This document shows positions 52,014 to 64,000 of a stretch of 64,000 bases of DNA, piece after piece. The DNA lies in contig JAYKKI010000160.1 in assembly GCA_039881145.1 (NCBI GenBank), positions 1 to 64,000 on the forward strand, read 5' to 3'. Every line of letters starts with the position of its first letter. The first letter of the stretch is position 1. The notes under the pieces were generated by a model. That model was given only the letters and a program-made list of their open reading frames with translations. It did not search any database and was not told the origin of the DNA. Position numbers and translations under genes: made by a program. This stretch comes from Druceiella hillmani. Its lineage: Eukaryota > Arthropoda > Insecta > Lepidoptera > Hepialidae.

Positions 52014-55000
52014 AAAAGATATTTTTTTCACATTTAATCTACTGACGACTAGTAATTTATTCACAACTTTAATAATATTAATTCGAAATTAAGTCCCACG
52101 AAAAATCACATTGTTATATATTAATAATAAGCCAGTAAATCCTATTTAATAAGAAAATTTTCATTACAAAACTCTTTTGTTAAATATAATAAAAGATTTT
52201 TCTTTGAAACATAATGTGATATCGACTTAGAATATAGTTCGATGACAAAATGCCTTCAATATAAATAATTATGAAAAAATTGGCTTTAGACAAATATATT
52301 TCACGAAATAAATTCTCAATTTTAGGAATAAAAATATGGAATTTTTACAAAATGATTAACAGAAAACGTATTCATGTTTGAGAAGACCCACGAAAAATAA
52401 CTCTGTGGTATATTAATGACATGCCAGTAAATTCTTCTTCAGTAAGAAAATTATTGTCGGAATAATATTTTTGTAAATATAATATGGAATTTTTCTTTTT
52501 CACATATAATTTAATGCCAACCAATAATTTTTTTTAGTATTCGCTTTTTCATTGGAATATCTTATTTTCAAATAAAATAAACGACATTTCTTTTTTCAAA
52601 TATAGTCTACTATCGACTTAGAAAACAGCTCTATAACAATTTTTTTTTTTAAATTTGAAAAAATTAATTATTCCTTTCACGTGAAATATTTCAGGAAATT
52701 AATTCACAATTTTATTAATATTAATTCGGAATTAAGGCCCACGGAAAATCACATTGTTGTATAATAATAAGGTAAATTCTATTTTAGTAACAACATTTTC
52801 ATTGGAAAACTCTTTTGGTAAATATAATAAAATATTTTTCTTTGAAATATAATTTACTATCGACTTAGATTATAGTCTGATAACAAAATATTTTAAATTT
52901 AATTAATAATGAAAGTATTGGCTTTTGACAAATATTATAGTTCAGGAAATTAATTCTCAATTTTACGAATCAAACTTTGGAAATTTTACAAAATGATTAA
53001 TAGAAAACGTATTCATGTTTGAGCACACCTACGAAAAATAACCATGTCATTTATCAATGACATGCCAGTAAATTTTTTTTTTGTATACATTTTCATATAA
53101 AGGATATTTTTCTAAATATAATAAAAGATGTTTTTTTATAGAAAATCTAATTAGAAAATAGGTCGATAACTAAATTTTTTAATATGAAATGTTTTACATT
53201 GATTTTTTATTGGTTTATGACACATTGTATTTCAAGAAATGAATTAGATTTTTTACAAATTAAAATACAGAATTTTTACAGAGGAATTAATCGGAAACGC
53301 ATTGATGTTTGAAAAAAACAAAGGGAAACTTACACTTTTATATATTAAGGACATGCAAATAAATACTTTTTTTGGAAGAAATTTTCATTGACATATTTTT
53401 TTAAAAAAAATAAACAAATAAATAAACAAATATATTTCTTTTTTACAAACAGAATATTCTCTCGACTTAAAAAATGGCTCGATAACAAAATACTTTTATA
53501 TTATAAATTAAAAAGTAAAGGTTTCTGAACCTTATAATATTTCTGGAACTTTTTAGTAATTTTTTATACACGTTATTAGTAAGTTATTTTTTCACCCTTA
53601 TTATAGTATAAAATAATTCTTATTTTAGCAATTAAAATTCGTATTTGTTGCAAAATTATTAATCGAAAAGCGGATTCATATTTTAAAAGCCCCGCGGAAA
53701 GCAACTCTGTGATATATTAGCAATTTGGCAGTAATTCTTTTTCCATAAAAAAAATATTTTTTTGCAAATATCAAAATATATGCCTTCCTCAAATATAATA
53801 TACTCTATCACGTATATAGTTTCTTTACTTTATCCACGGAAAATCACTCTGTGATATATTAATAATATGCCAATAAATGCATTTTCAATAGGAAATTTTT
53901 CTTTGAAATAATCTTTCTACAAATATAGTAAAATATATTTCTTTTTGTGTGTGCAATCTTCTGTCGACTTAGAAAAAGGTTCGGTAAAAAATGTTTTAAT
54001 TTTATTACAAAAAATTTAAAAAGTAGTGGTTTTTTACACTTATATTATTACTGAAAATTAATTCACATTTTTAATAAATATAATTCGGAATTTTACAAAA
54101 TTATTCATCGGAAATTCACGCATGTTTTAGAACACACACGTAAAATCACGCTTTGATGTATTAATTAATTGCCCGTAATTTTTTACTTAAGAAGATTTTT
54201 TGTTATCGAACTATTTTCTAAGAGAATAGATTATATTTGAAAAAGAAAGAAATATTTTTCACTATATATACAAAAATATTATTTGATGCTGTTATTATTG
54301 TAAATTTAATAAAGTATATTTTTCTCTATTAAAATTTAGTCATCTGTCGATCTAGAAAATATCTCGGAAATAAATTGACACGAAATTAAAAAAATTATAG
54401 AAAACAATGGTATTGGCGCATAAAATATTTTAGGAAATGAAACCATATTTCGGGTTAATGAATTAACATCACTCATGTGATATATTAAAAAAAATAGTAT
54501 ATTTTCAACGAATTTACGTCTCTGTTAATATTGTAAAACATACTTTATTTTCCGAGTACGGTCATGTATGGATTTAGAATAATAACCTGTAATAAAATAC
54601 CTATAATTAAAAAAAATATTTGTTTTGAACTAAAGTGTTTAAGGAAATTAACTCATTTTTAAAGAAATAAAATAAGGCATTGTCACAAAATGACCAATCG
54701 AAAAGCGCATTCGTGTTTGAGAAGTCCCACGGAAAATTACTACGTGATGTAAAAATAACTCGTCAGAAAGTATTTCACTAAAAAATTTTTTTATTATAAT
54801 AATTTTTTGCAATGAAAATAAATATACCTTTTTTTCAAATATAATTTAGTCTCTACTTAGAAAATAGCTCGAGAGCAAAAGAATTTTATTTTTATAATTT
54901 TGAAGAAATTAATTGCTTTTTCACATAAATATTTTAATAAATTAATTCGTTTTTTTAAGGAATTATAATTCCGAATTATTAGAAATGATAAATCCTAAAA

Positions 55001-57104
55001 CACATTCATGTTTGAGAAGAACCACGTAAAATAATTTTGTGATATATTAATACTATGCGAGTAAATTTTTTTAGTATTAAAATTTCCATTGAAAAAACTC
55101 TTTTTGTAATTATAATGAAACATTTATTTTCTTTATATATTGTGCTCTTGACTTAGAATATAGTTCGATAACAAAATGTTCTTGATATAAACTTTTAAAA
55201 AAGTATGGGCTTTTGACATATATGAATAATATTTCAGGAAATGAATTCACAATTTTAGAAATTAAAATTGTAATTTTTAAAAAAGGTTTGTTAGAAAACG
55301 CATTCATGTTTGAGAAGACCCACATAAAATAACTCTGTGATAAATTAATAACATGCTAGGAAATATATTTTTAATAAAAAAAATTCATTGAAGTAATATT
55401 TTTCCAAATATATTAATAGATTTTTCTTTTTTTCGAACAGTTTAACAACAAACTGTTTTTAATATGAAAAATTTTAAAATAATGATTTTTGATACATATA
55501 ATATTTCAGGACATGAACTAACATCTCGAAGAATTTACATTGAGAATTTTTACAGGATAATTAATAGGAAACGCATTCATGATTGAGAAGACACAGGGAA
55601 AATCACTTTGTGATGTGTGTAACATGCCTGTAAATTCTTTTTTAGTAAGAAAAATATAGGTTTTTCACTGAAATAAACGTTTTGAAAATATGGTCCAAGA
55701 TAATTTTTTTTTTAAATATAAGTACTGTCGACTTAGAAAGTCGCTGGATATTTTAATGTTTTTAATTTTAAAGTTTTGTAAAGTTAATGCTATTGTTCAA
55801 GTGAAATATTTTAAGAAATTTATTAATAGTTTTAGGAATAAAATTAGAAGTTATTACAAAATGACTAACTGGAAAGCGCATTCATGTTTAAGAAGACCCA
55901 CGGAAAATCACTCAATTTTTTCCACAAATTTTACTTCGATAGCTAACTTTTTTTCTTTTTGGAAAAATTACTTAAAAATTTGGAAAATTACTACTTTTTC
56001 ACGTGAAATATTTTAGGAAATTATATAACATTTTTGAAAACTAAAATACCCAAATCTTTTTCAGTAAGAAAATTTTCATTGAAATAAATATTTGTAAATA
56101 TAGTAAAAGATATTTCATTTTTTCAAATATAATTTACTGCCGGCTTAGTGAATAATTCGATATCAAAATGTTTTAATACAATAAAAATAATTTGTTATAG
56201 CAGAAAATGAGTTAACATTTTTAGGAATTATAATTCAAAATTGATGATTATTCGAAAAGCGCATTCATTTTTGAGGAGACATATGGAAAATCACTGTTGG
56301 ATATATTGATAACATAATAGTATCTTTTTGTTTAATAAAATTTCCATTGAAAATATATTTTTGTAAATATTTTAGAAGATATTTCTTTCATTTCATATTG
56401 TCGTTTTAGAAATATCTTGGTGATAACGTGATTTCTAATTTGAAAATTAATGGAAAATAGTGGTCTTTGTCGCATAAAATATTACAGTAAAAAGAACCAT
56501 ATTTTAGGGAAATAAATAAAACATTGTTACAATACATTATTCGAGAAGCGCGTTCATATTTAGCAACACTTACAAAAAATCACTCTTTGATGTATTAAGT
56601 ATTTCCAGTATGTTTATTCAATAATAAAATTTTATTGAAATAATTTTTCCGTTAATATTTTAAAATATATTTTTTTATAGATGTCTTTGTATAGAAAAGT
56701 ATCATGGAATAAATTATCTTCAATTTTAAAAATAAAAAATCATGTTTCTACATGGAATAGAATTTCAGGAAATAACTAATTTTTTTAATTCAAATAAGGA
56801 AATTACTAATTGAAAAGCGCATGCATGTAAGAGAAGATGCACGGAAAATCACTGCGCGATATATATTATAATAACATGCCAGTAAATTCTTTTTCAGTAA
56901 GAAAATTTTCATTGAAATAATTTTTTGTAAGTATAGTAAAAATTATTTCCATTTTTTAAAAATAGTCTAATCTCATCTCTTATTAAGTTAATTTTTATTT
57001 CGTATAAAATGTGTTTTGGACAATATATTAAAAGATATTTCCATATTAAAATGCAGTCAATTGCCAATTTAGAAATTATCTTGGTAATAATTTTTTTTTT
57101 TTTT

Positions 57105-57161
57105 TAATATTCATATTGTAACAATTATTTAAAATTAATAATTGTTACAATATGAATATTA
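57105..57161. repeat. Perfect palindrome, copy 2 of 14803-14859
   Basis: This is the same palindrome with 25-bp arms at +42302, including the upstream T run. Confidence 0.9.
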
Positions 57162-57307
57162 TAAAAATTCATTTATACTTACAAAGACGCATGGAAAATT
57201 TCTACATAATACAGTAAATGTTTTCAGCAATTTTTCCAATAAAACATGTTTCATTCAAATAAACTTTTTGTCGATATTCGGAAAGACGTTTGGTTTTACG
57301 ACAAAGT

Positions 57308-60300
57308 CTTCTGTAGATTTAGGGATTTACAACCAATCCTGTAATCAGTTATCTTTAATTTAAACAAAATTGTTTCTACACCTAAATTATTTCGGGATAG
57401 TTCGATAACAAAATGTTTTCAATGTGATGAACCAAAACGTAATGGCCTTTACATTTGAAGTATTTCCGGAATTGAATTCACATTTTTAGGAATTAAGATT
57501 CGGAAATTTTGCAAAACGATTAATCGAAAACCGCCTTCATATTTGAGAAGACCCACGAAAAATTGCTCTGCGGTGTATTAAAAACTTGATTGTAAATTTT
57601 TTAGTAGGAAAATTTTCATTGACGTAATATTTTTGCAAATATAGCTGAAGATATTTCGTTCTTCAGACATAGTCTAACATCAATTTAGAAATATCTGCGT
57701 ATGATGTTAATTTTAAATTAATGAAATATTAAAAATAATGGTTTCTGGCGCATAAAATATTTCCGGAAATGAAATCATATTTAGGGCAATAAATTTGGAA
57801 TTATTACATAACGTTTATTCGAAAAGCGCTTATATTTAATTGTACCCAAGCAACATCACGCTGTGATATATTAAAGAATTTCCAGTATTTTTCTCCTATA
57901 GTAAATTTTCAAAGAAATTCTCTTTTTGGTAATATTCTAAAAGATTTCATATTTTTCGAGGACAGTCTTCTGTCGATTTAGAAAAGTAAACTATAATAAA
58001 TTATTTATGATTTAAAAAAACATTTGTTTTACACCTAAAAGGTTTTAGGAAATTACCTCATTTTTAAAGAAATAAAGTAAGGAATTATCACAAAATAATA
58101 AAAACAGAAGCGCGTTCATGTTTAAGAAGACCAACGGAAAATCGATCTGTCATATATTAATGCCAGTAAATTCTTTTTCAGTAAGATAAGTTTCATCAGA
58201 ATAAAATTTATGTAAATATAGTAAGAAATTTTGTTTTTTACATGCCGACAATTTAATGCCGACCAAAATTTTTTTTCAGTATTCACTTTTTTGTAATTAT
58301 TTTATTTGCAAATAAAATAAACGACGTTTCTTTTTTCAAATATACTCTACTATCGACTTAGAAAATAGCCCGATTACAAAATGGATTTTTGTTTAAATTT
58401 GAAAAAATTAATTGTTCTTTTCACGTGAAATATTTCAGGAAATTAATTTATAATTTTATTAATATTAATTTGGAATTAGGACTCACGGAAAATTACATTG
58501 TTATATGTTAATAATACGTCAGTAAATTCTTTTTTAATACCAAAATATTCTTTGGAAAACTCTTTTGGTAAATATAATAAAAGATTTTTCTTTGAAATGT
58601 AATTTAGTATCGACTGAGAATATAGTCTGATAAAAAAATGTTTTCAACATAATTAATTATGAAAGTATTGGCGTTTAACAAATATTATATTTCAGGAAAT
58701 TAATTCTCAACTTTACGAATTAAAATTTAGAGTTTGTACAAAATGATTCAGAGAAAATGCATTCATGTTTGAGAAGATATGTGGAAAATAACTTTGTGAT
58801 ATATTAATGACAGCCAATAAATTCTTTTTCTGTAAAAAATTCATTTAAATGATTTTTTTCTAGATATATTAAAAAAAATTTTCTAAGTAAAATCTAATAT
58901 CGACTTAGAAAATAGGTCAACAACAATGTTTTTAATAGGAAAAATTTTACATTGCTTTTGTATATTGTTTTATGACACATACTATATTTCAAGAAATGGA
59001 TTTAATATAATTAAGGACAAGCAAATAAATACTTTTTGTAAGAAAACTTTCATCGTAACAATTTTTTGTAAACAAATGTATTTCTTATTTACAAACATAA
59101 TCTTCTCTCGACTTAAAAAATGGCTCCATAACAAAATTATTTTAATATTATAAATTAAAAAGTAAAGATTTCTGAACGTTATAATATTTCTGGAAATTAA
59201 TTCACGTTTTTAGTTATTTAAATTCGGAATTTTATAAATCGATTAATAGAAAACGCATTCATATTTGAGAAGATACACGGTAAAGCACTCTGCGATATAT
59301 TAATAACACGCGAGTGAATTTTTTTCAGAATAAAATTTAGTAAGACATTTTTCTTTTTTCTAAAGATAATCTACTCTCGAGTTTGAAAATAGGTACAAAT
59401 TGTTATTGATAAAAAAATTTATTAAAAAAAGTTATGTGTTTTACGTTATTACATTTGAGGAAAATTATTCTCATTTTAGGAATTAAAATTCGTATTTGTT
59501 GCAAAATTATTAATCGAAAAGCGCATTCATATTTTAGAAGCCCTGCGGAATATAACTCTGCGATATATTAGTAATGTGGCAGTAATCTTTTTTTCAGTAA
59601 GGAAATTTTCATTGATTTTATATTTGCAACAGTGAAAAGTTTTTTTCAAATATAGTATACTGTAGATATAGAGTATATTGTTTTTGGCGCATAAAATATT
59701 ATGGGCAATGAAACCACATTTTAGAGAAATTAGTTAGGACTTGCTTTAATATGATTATTCGAAAAGCGCATTTATGTTTAACAAAACCTACCGAAAATTA
59801 CTCTGTGGTATATTACAAGTATTACAGTATAAAACATTTTCATTAAGAAAATGTTCTTTGAAATAATCTTCCTGCAAATATTGTAAAAGATATTTCTTTT
59901 CTTCATATGTAATCTATTCTACTTAAAAAAGGGTACGGAAAAAAAATGTTTTTATTTTATTATAAAACATTAAAAAATATTGGTTTTTAGCAGTTATAAT
60001 ATTTCAGGAAATGAATTCACATTTTTAATAAATATAATTAAAATTTTACAAAATGATTCATAGTAAATGCATTCAGGTTATAGAACACACACGGAAAGTC
60101 ACGCTTTGATAAATAAAATATTTGCCAGTAATTTTTTTTACATAAGAAAATTTTCATTGTGTATTTTGTTATCGAACTATTTTCTATTCAAATTTAGTCA
60201 ACTATCGGTTTACAAAATATTCCGGAAATAAATTGACATGAAATTAAGAAAATTATAGAAAATAATGGTTTTGGCGCATACAATATTTTTGGAAATGAAA

Positions 60301-63300
60301 CCATATTTCAGGGTGATGAATTAACATCACTCACTAATGTATCACACATTAAAAAAATTCCAGTACTCTTTTTCCAATAGTAAATTTTCAATGAATTTAC
60401 CTCTCTGTTAATATTTTAAAAGATACTTGGTTTTTCGAGTTTGGTCATATATCGATTTAGAATAATAACCTGTAATAAAATACCTGTAATTAATTATTAA
60501 TTACAGGTAATTTATTACCTGTAATTAATAATTAATTACAGGTTATTGGAATAATAACCTCTAATTAATTATTAAACAATATTTGGTTTGTACCTAAATT
60601 CTTTCAGGAAGTTAACTTCTTTTTAATTAAATAATATAAGGAATTGTTAGAAAATGATCGATCGAAATGCGCATTAATGTTTGGGAACTCCTACGGAAAA
60701 TTATTTCGCTCTAAAATAACTCGTCAATAAGTTTTTCACTAAACAACTTTACATTGTAATAATTTTTTGCAAGTAAAATAAATATTTCTTTTGTCAAACG
60801 TTGTTTACTCTCTGCTGAAAAAATAGGTCGAGACCAAAATGATTTTATTTTAGAAATTTTGAAAAAATTTATCGCTTTTTTATATAAATATTTTAATAAA
60901 TTAATTCGATGTTTTATGAATTAGAATTCCGAATTATTACAAAATAATCAATCAAAAAACACATTCATGTCCAAGAAAACTGATGTGAAATAACTGTTTG
61001 ATATATTAATAATATGGCAGTAAATTTTTTATTATTACAATTTCCATCGGAGAATGCTTTTTGTAAATAAAATAACCTATTTTTTTCTGAAATGTATTGT
61101 TCTCTCGGCTTAGAATAGAGTTCGAAAAAAAATGTTTTTAATACAAAACTATAACTACAAAGTATTGGTTTTGACACAAATAAATAACATTTCAGGAAAT
61201 GAATTCAGAAATTTAGGAACTAAAATTCACTAACTGAAAAGCCCATTCATGTTCAAGAAGACCCAATGAAAATGGCTCTGTAATATGTTAAAGGCATGTC
61301 ACTAAATCCTTTTTCTGTTAAATTTTTTAATTGTAATAAGTTTTGTAAATATCTTAAAGACATTCGTTTTTTTAGAAAATATATTGATAGCTAAATGTTT
61401 TTATTTAAAAAATTTTAAAAATAATTTCTTTTTTCTTCAAATATTTTAGGAAATTAAATCATATTTTTGGGAATTAAAATTATTAATACTTTTTTAGTAA
61501 GATAATTTTAATTGAAATAAATTTTTGTAAATATAGTAAAATATTCTTTTATTTTCCAAATACAATCTACTGTCCTCCACTTAGAGAACAATTCGGTAAC
61601 AAAATGTTTTAATAAAATAAATTCAAAAAAGTAAAGGTTTTTAGAACCTAATTATATTTCAGGAAATGAATTAACATTTTAGGAATAATAATTTGAATTT
61701 GATGCAAAATGATTATTCCGAAAGTTTATTCATTTTTGAGAAGACATACGAAAAATCACTATTAAATATATTAATACATGATAGTAATTTTTTTTATATA
61801 AAAATTTCCATTGAAAAAATGTTTTTGTATTGTATGTTTTTGTATTAACTGCTGTCTTGTTATTGTATGTTTTTTATTAGCTGATTTTAAATTTAAATGA
61901 TTTAAAGAAAATAATGGTTTTCATCGCATCAAGTATTTTAGGAAATGCAACCATACGAGTATTTTATTAATATAAATTAAAAATTGATACAATACTATTA
62001 TTCGATAATTGTTTTTATATTTAGCAAGACTTACTGAAAATCACTCTTTGATATATTAAATATTTTTGATTGAAATAATCTTTCTGTTAATATTCTGAAA
62101 TATAATTTTTTTCAAGTATAGCCTTGGGTTGATTTACAAAAGGATCATGTAATAAATTTTTCTGAATTTTAAAAATGAAAAAATATGTTTTTACATCAAA
62201 CATATTTCAGAAAATTAATTAATTTTTCAGGGATTAAAATTAGGAAATACCAAAACATGATTAATCGAAATCGAATTCATGATTGAGAAGATCCACGGAA
62301 AATTTCTCTGTGTTACGTAAGTAATTTGACAGTAATTTTTGTCAGTGAAAAATTTCATTGTAGAAATTTTTTTCCTAAATGTAATAAAAGATATTTCTTT
62401 TTTTTCAAGTATAGTCTACTCTCGATTTAAGATAGCAAAATGTTTCTATTTAATAATATTGAAAAATTAATGGTCTTTTTAAAAAAATGTTTAAGAAATT
62501 TGTTCACATTTCGAGGAATTAAAATTCGGAATTATTACACAATGACTAATCGTTTTCAATTAGTTATTCACGTTTTAGGAGATCCACGGAAAATAACCCT
62601 GTTAAATATTAATAACATGCCAGAAAATTCTTTTTTGTAAGGAAAATATTATTGAAATAATTTTTGTGACTATCGTCAAGGATACTGGTTTTTTCATATA
62701 AAATTCACTAAATTTTTTTTAAGTTATGAAAATTTTTTTGTTATATTACATAGTTATTTTACGGAAATAAAATCACATTTTTAGGAATTAAAATTCGGAA
62801 TTTTTCCAAAATGATTAATCGAAAGGGAATACATGTTTGAGAAGACCCACGGAAAATCACTAAGTGGTGTATTTTTAACATGCCAGTAAATTATTTTTCG
62901 ATAAGATAATTTTAATTGATATAAACTTTCAGTAAAAGTAGTAAAAGATATTTGTTTTTTTTTTAATTTACTGTCTACTTAAGAAGTAGCTGGGTTTAAC
63001 TTAAACATTTTGGAAAAATTAACTGTTTTTTTCTTGTAAACTATTTATGTAAATTAAATAACATTTTAGAAATTAAAATTCGGAATTTTTCAACATAATT
63101 AATCCAAAAGCGCATTTATGTTTTAGAAGACCCACGGAAAATTTCACTGCTGTATATTTATAAGAGGCCAGTAAATTTTTTTTCAGGAAGGAAAGTTTTA
63201 TTGAAATAATATTTTATATAGTGAAAGATATAGTAAAATATAGTGAAAGATATTCGTTTTTTTTTTCAATATATTTAACGGTAACACAATGTCTTAAATA

Positions 63301-63629
63301 TATACAGATATTTAAAACGGAAATGAATTATCATTTTCAGGAATTAAAATCGGAAAATTTTACAGGATAAAAAATCGGAAAGGCATTCATATTCGAGAAT
63401 ATTGGTTTTTGGCAAATAAAATTTTCTAATGAAACTATTTTCAAGGCAATTAAAATTATTAATTTTTACAATATGAATATTAAAAAAATTCATTAATATT
63501 TAAAAAGAGACACGGAAAATCCCTCCATAATATAGTTAATGTTTCCAGTAATTTATTCCAATAATAAATTTTTCATTCAATTAAACTTTTTGCTAGTATT
63601 CGGAAAGATATTTTGTTTTTCAATAAAGT
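57308..63629 (+). repeat. Block B3, second super-repeat copy
   Basis: This is the counterpart of 15006-21327 at +42302. It shares the deletion of the post-anchor monomer (junction near 57395) and the nested palindrome at 60482-60543. The substitution noticed at 62137 (C against G at 19835) lies here. Confidence 0.9.
60482..60543. repeat. Nested palindrome, copy 2 of 18180-18241
   Basis: This is the same 62-bp structure at +42302. Confidence 0.9.
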
Positions 63630-64000
63630 CTTCTGTTGATTTAGATAACTACCCTGTAATTAATTATCTTTAATAAAAAAAATTGTTCCAACACCTATAT
63701 TATCAGGGGAAATTAATCCAAAATGGGTTTAAATTAGGAAATATCACAAGATGATTAATGATTAATTCATTCGTGACTGAGAAGACACACGTAAAATCAG
63801 ACTTTGCTATGTTGGTTACTTGCCAGTAATTTTTTTTTTCACTTAGAAACTTTTCATTGAAATAATATTTCCGTAAATATGGTAAAAGATATTTATTTTT
63901 TTAATATTAAATCTAGTGTCGATTTAGAAAACAGTTCGATAACGAAATGTTTTTAATATAATGTATTAAAAATTAACGGATTTTACATTTGAAGTATTTC
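63630..64000 (+). repeat. Start of block B4, second super-repeat copy (cut by window end)
   Basis: This is the counterpart of 21328-21698. It contains the anchor and the beginning of the CCAAAATGGGT subtype and ends at the window edge. Confidence 0.88.

Larger units (their letters stand above)
51487..57307 (+). repeat. Block B2, second super-repeat copy
   Basis: This is the counterpart of 9185-15005 at +42302, including the SINE at 51817-52013 and the 25-bp-arm palindrome at 57105-57161. I saw no differences from copy 1 by eye. Confidence 0.9.
1..64000 (+). repeat. AT-rich satellite array of ~300-bp monomers, head to tail
   Basis: The whole window, apart from three insertions, is built from one diverged monomer. 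Recurring boxes appear in this order: CCCACGGAAAATCACTCTGT; ATGCCAGTAAATTCTTTTTC; TTTTCATTGAAATAATATTT; GTAAATATAGTAAAAGATAT; GTCGACTTAGAAAATAG; TTCGATAACAAAATGTTTTT; TTTCAGGAAATGAATTCACA; TTAGGAATTAAAATTCGGAA; AAAATGATTAATCGAAAAGC; GCATTCATGTTTGAGAAGA, then the first box again. Example monomer starts at the GAGAAG box are 12417, 12712, 13010, 13283 and 13588. Many monomers carry internal deletions or small insertions, so spacing varies. No frame longer than 108 codons exists on either strand, and the open frames translate the boxes themselves. I see no coding gene, rRNA or canonical tRNA anywhere. A centromeric or heterochromatic satellite is a reasonable inference, but location cannot be read from the sequence. 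Confidence 0.93.
42303..64000 (+). repeat. 42,302-bp super-repeat, copy 2 (first 21,698 bp, cut by window end)
   Basis: This stretch repeats bases 1-21698. By eye I found two substitutions: A at 3049 is G at 45351, and G at 19835 is C at 62137. There may be others, since this is reading and not an alignment. No insertion or deletion was seen, and the offset stays 42302 to the last base. Such identity contrasts with the strong divergence between monomers and between blocks, so this duplication is by far the youngest level. All features annotated in copy 1 up to 21698 have a counterpart here. Confidence 0.95.

Noticed and set aside
1..64000. CRISPR-like regularity of short conserved boxes
   Set aside because: Boxes recur every ~300 bp, and the sequence between them is homologous too, so these are satellite monomers and not repeats with unique spacers. 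Eukaryotic SINEs also argue against a prokaryote.
1..64000. Splice-like TTTTTCAGTAAG and TATA-like strings throughout
   Set aside because: They are part of the monomer consensus and recur about every 300 bp with no coding exons beside them.
1..64000. Telomeric repeat tracts
   Set aside because: I saw no runs of TTAGG, TTAGGG or similar. The isolated TTAGGAATTAA box is part of the monomer.

Overview
This window is a eukaryotic, very AT-rich satellite array. I can support no protein-coding gene, rRNA or tRNA in it. The longest open frame is 108 codons, and its peptides are translations of satellite consensus. A tRNA-derived SINE with an AAAT-type tail and two other interspersed insertions point to a nuclear genome. 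An arthropod (insect) is my best guess, but nothing here fixes the taxon.

The array has three nested levels. (1) A monomer of roughly 300 bp (measured spacings 273, 295, 298 and 305 bp around 12.4-13.6 kb), arranged head to tail with strong divergence between neighbours. (2) A block of 5.8-8.8 kb, in which recognisable monomer subtypes recur in a fixed order. Six blocks make one cycle, with lengths 7644, 5821, 6322, 6417, 7338 and 8760 bp counted from a shared anchor motif. (3) A super-repeat of 42,302 bp. Bases 1-21698 recur at 42303-64000 with constant offset and no indel that I saw. I noticed only two substitutions (3049/45351 and 19835/62137). The window therefore holds one full 42.3-kb unit and about half of the next.

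Three foreign insertions interrupt the satellite. A SINE lies near 9.5 kb and again at 51.8 kb in the second super-repeat copy. A GC-richer insertion of about 530 bp near 28.3-28.8 kb resembles a solo LTR or small non-autonomous element. A 171-bp element near 33.75 kb has 41-bp perfect inverted arms, a 12-bp target-site duplication and a hammerhead-like motif. Several perfect or near-perfect palindromes are built from inverted pieces of the monomer itself. A roughly 100-bp inverted monomer segment is inherited at the same place in five of the six blocks.

The inferred history is: monomer amplification; inversion of a monomer segment; block amplification with divergence, deletions and one rearranged block (B4); insertion of the mobile elements and formation of palindromes; and finally very recent duplication (or assembly duplication) of the 42.3-kb unit. 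Nothing indicates a protein-based system. The notable feature is the architecture of the array.
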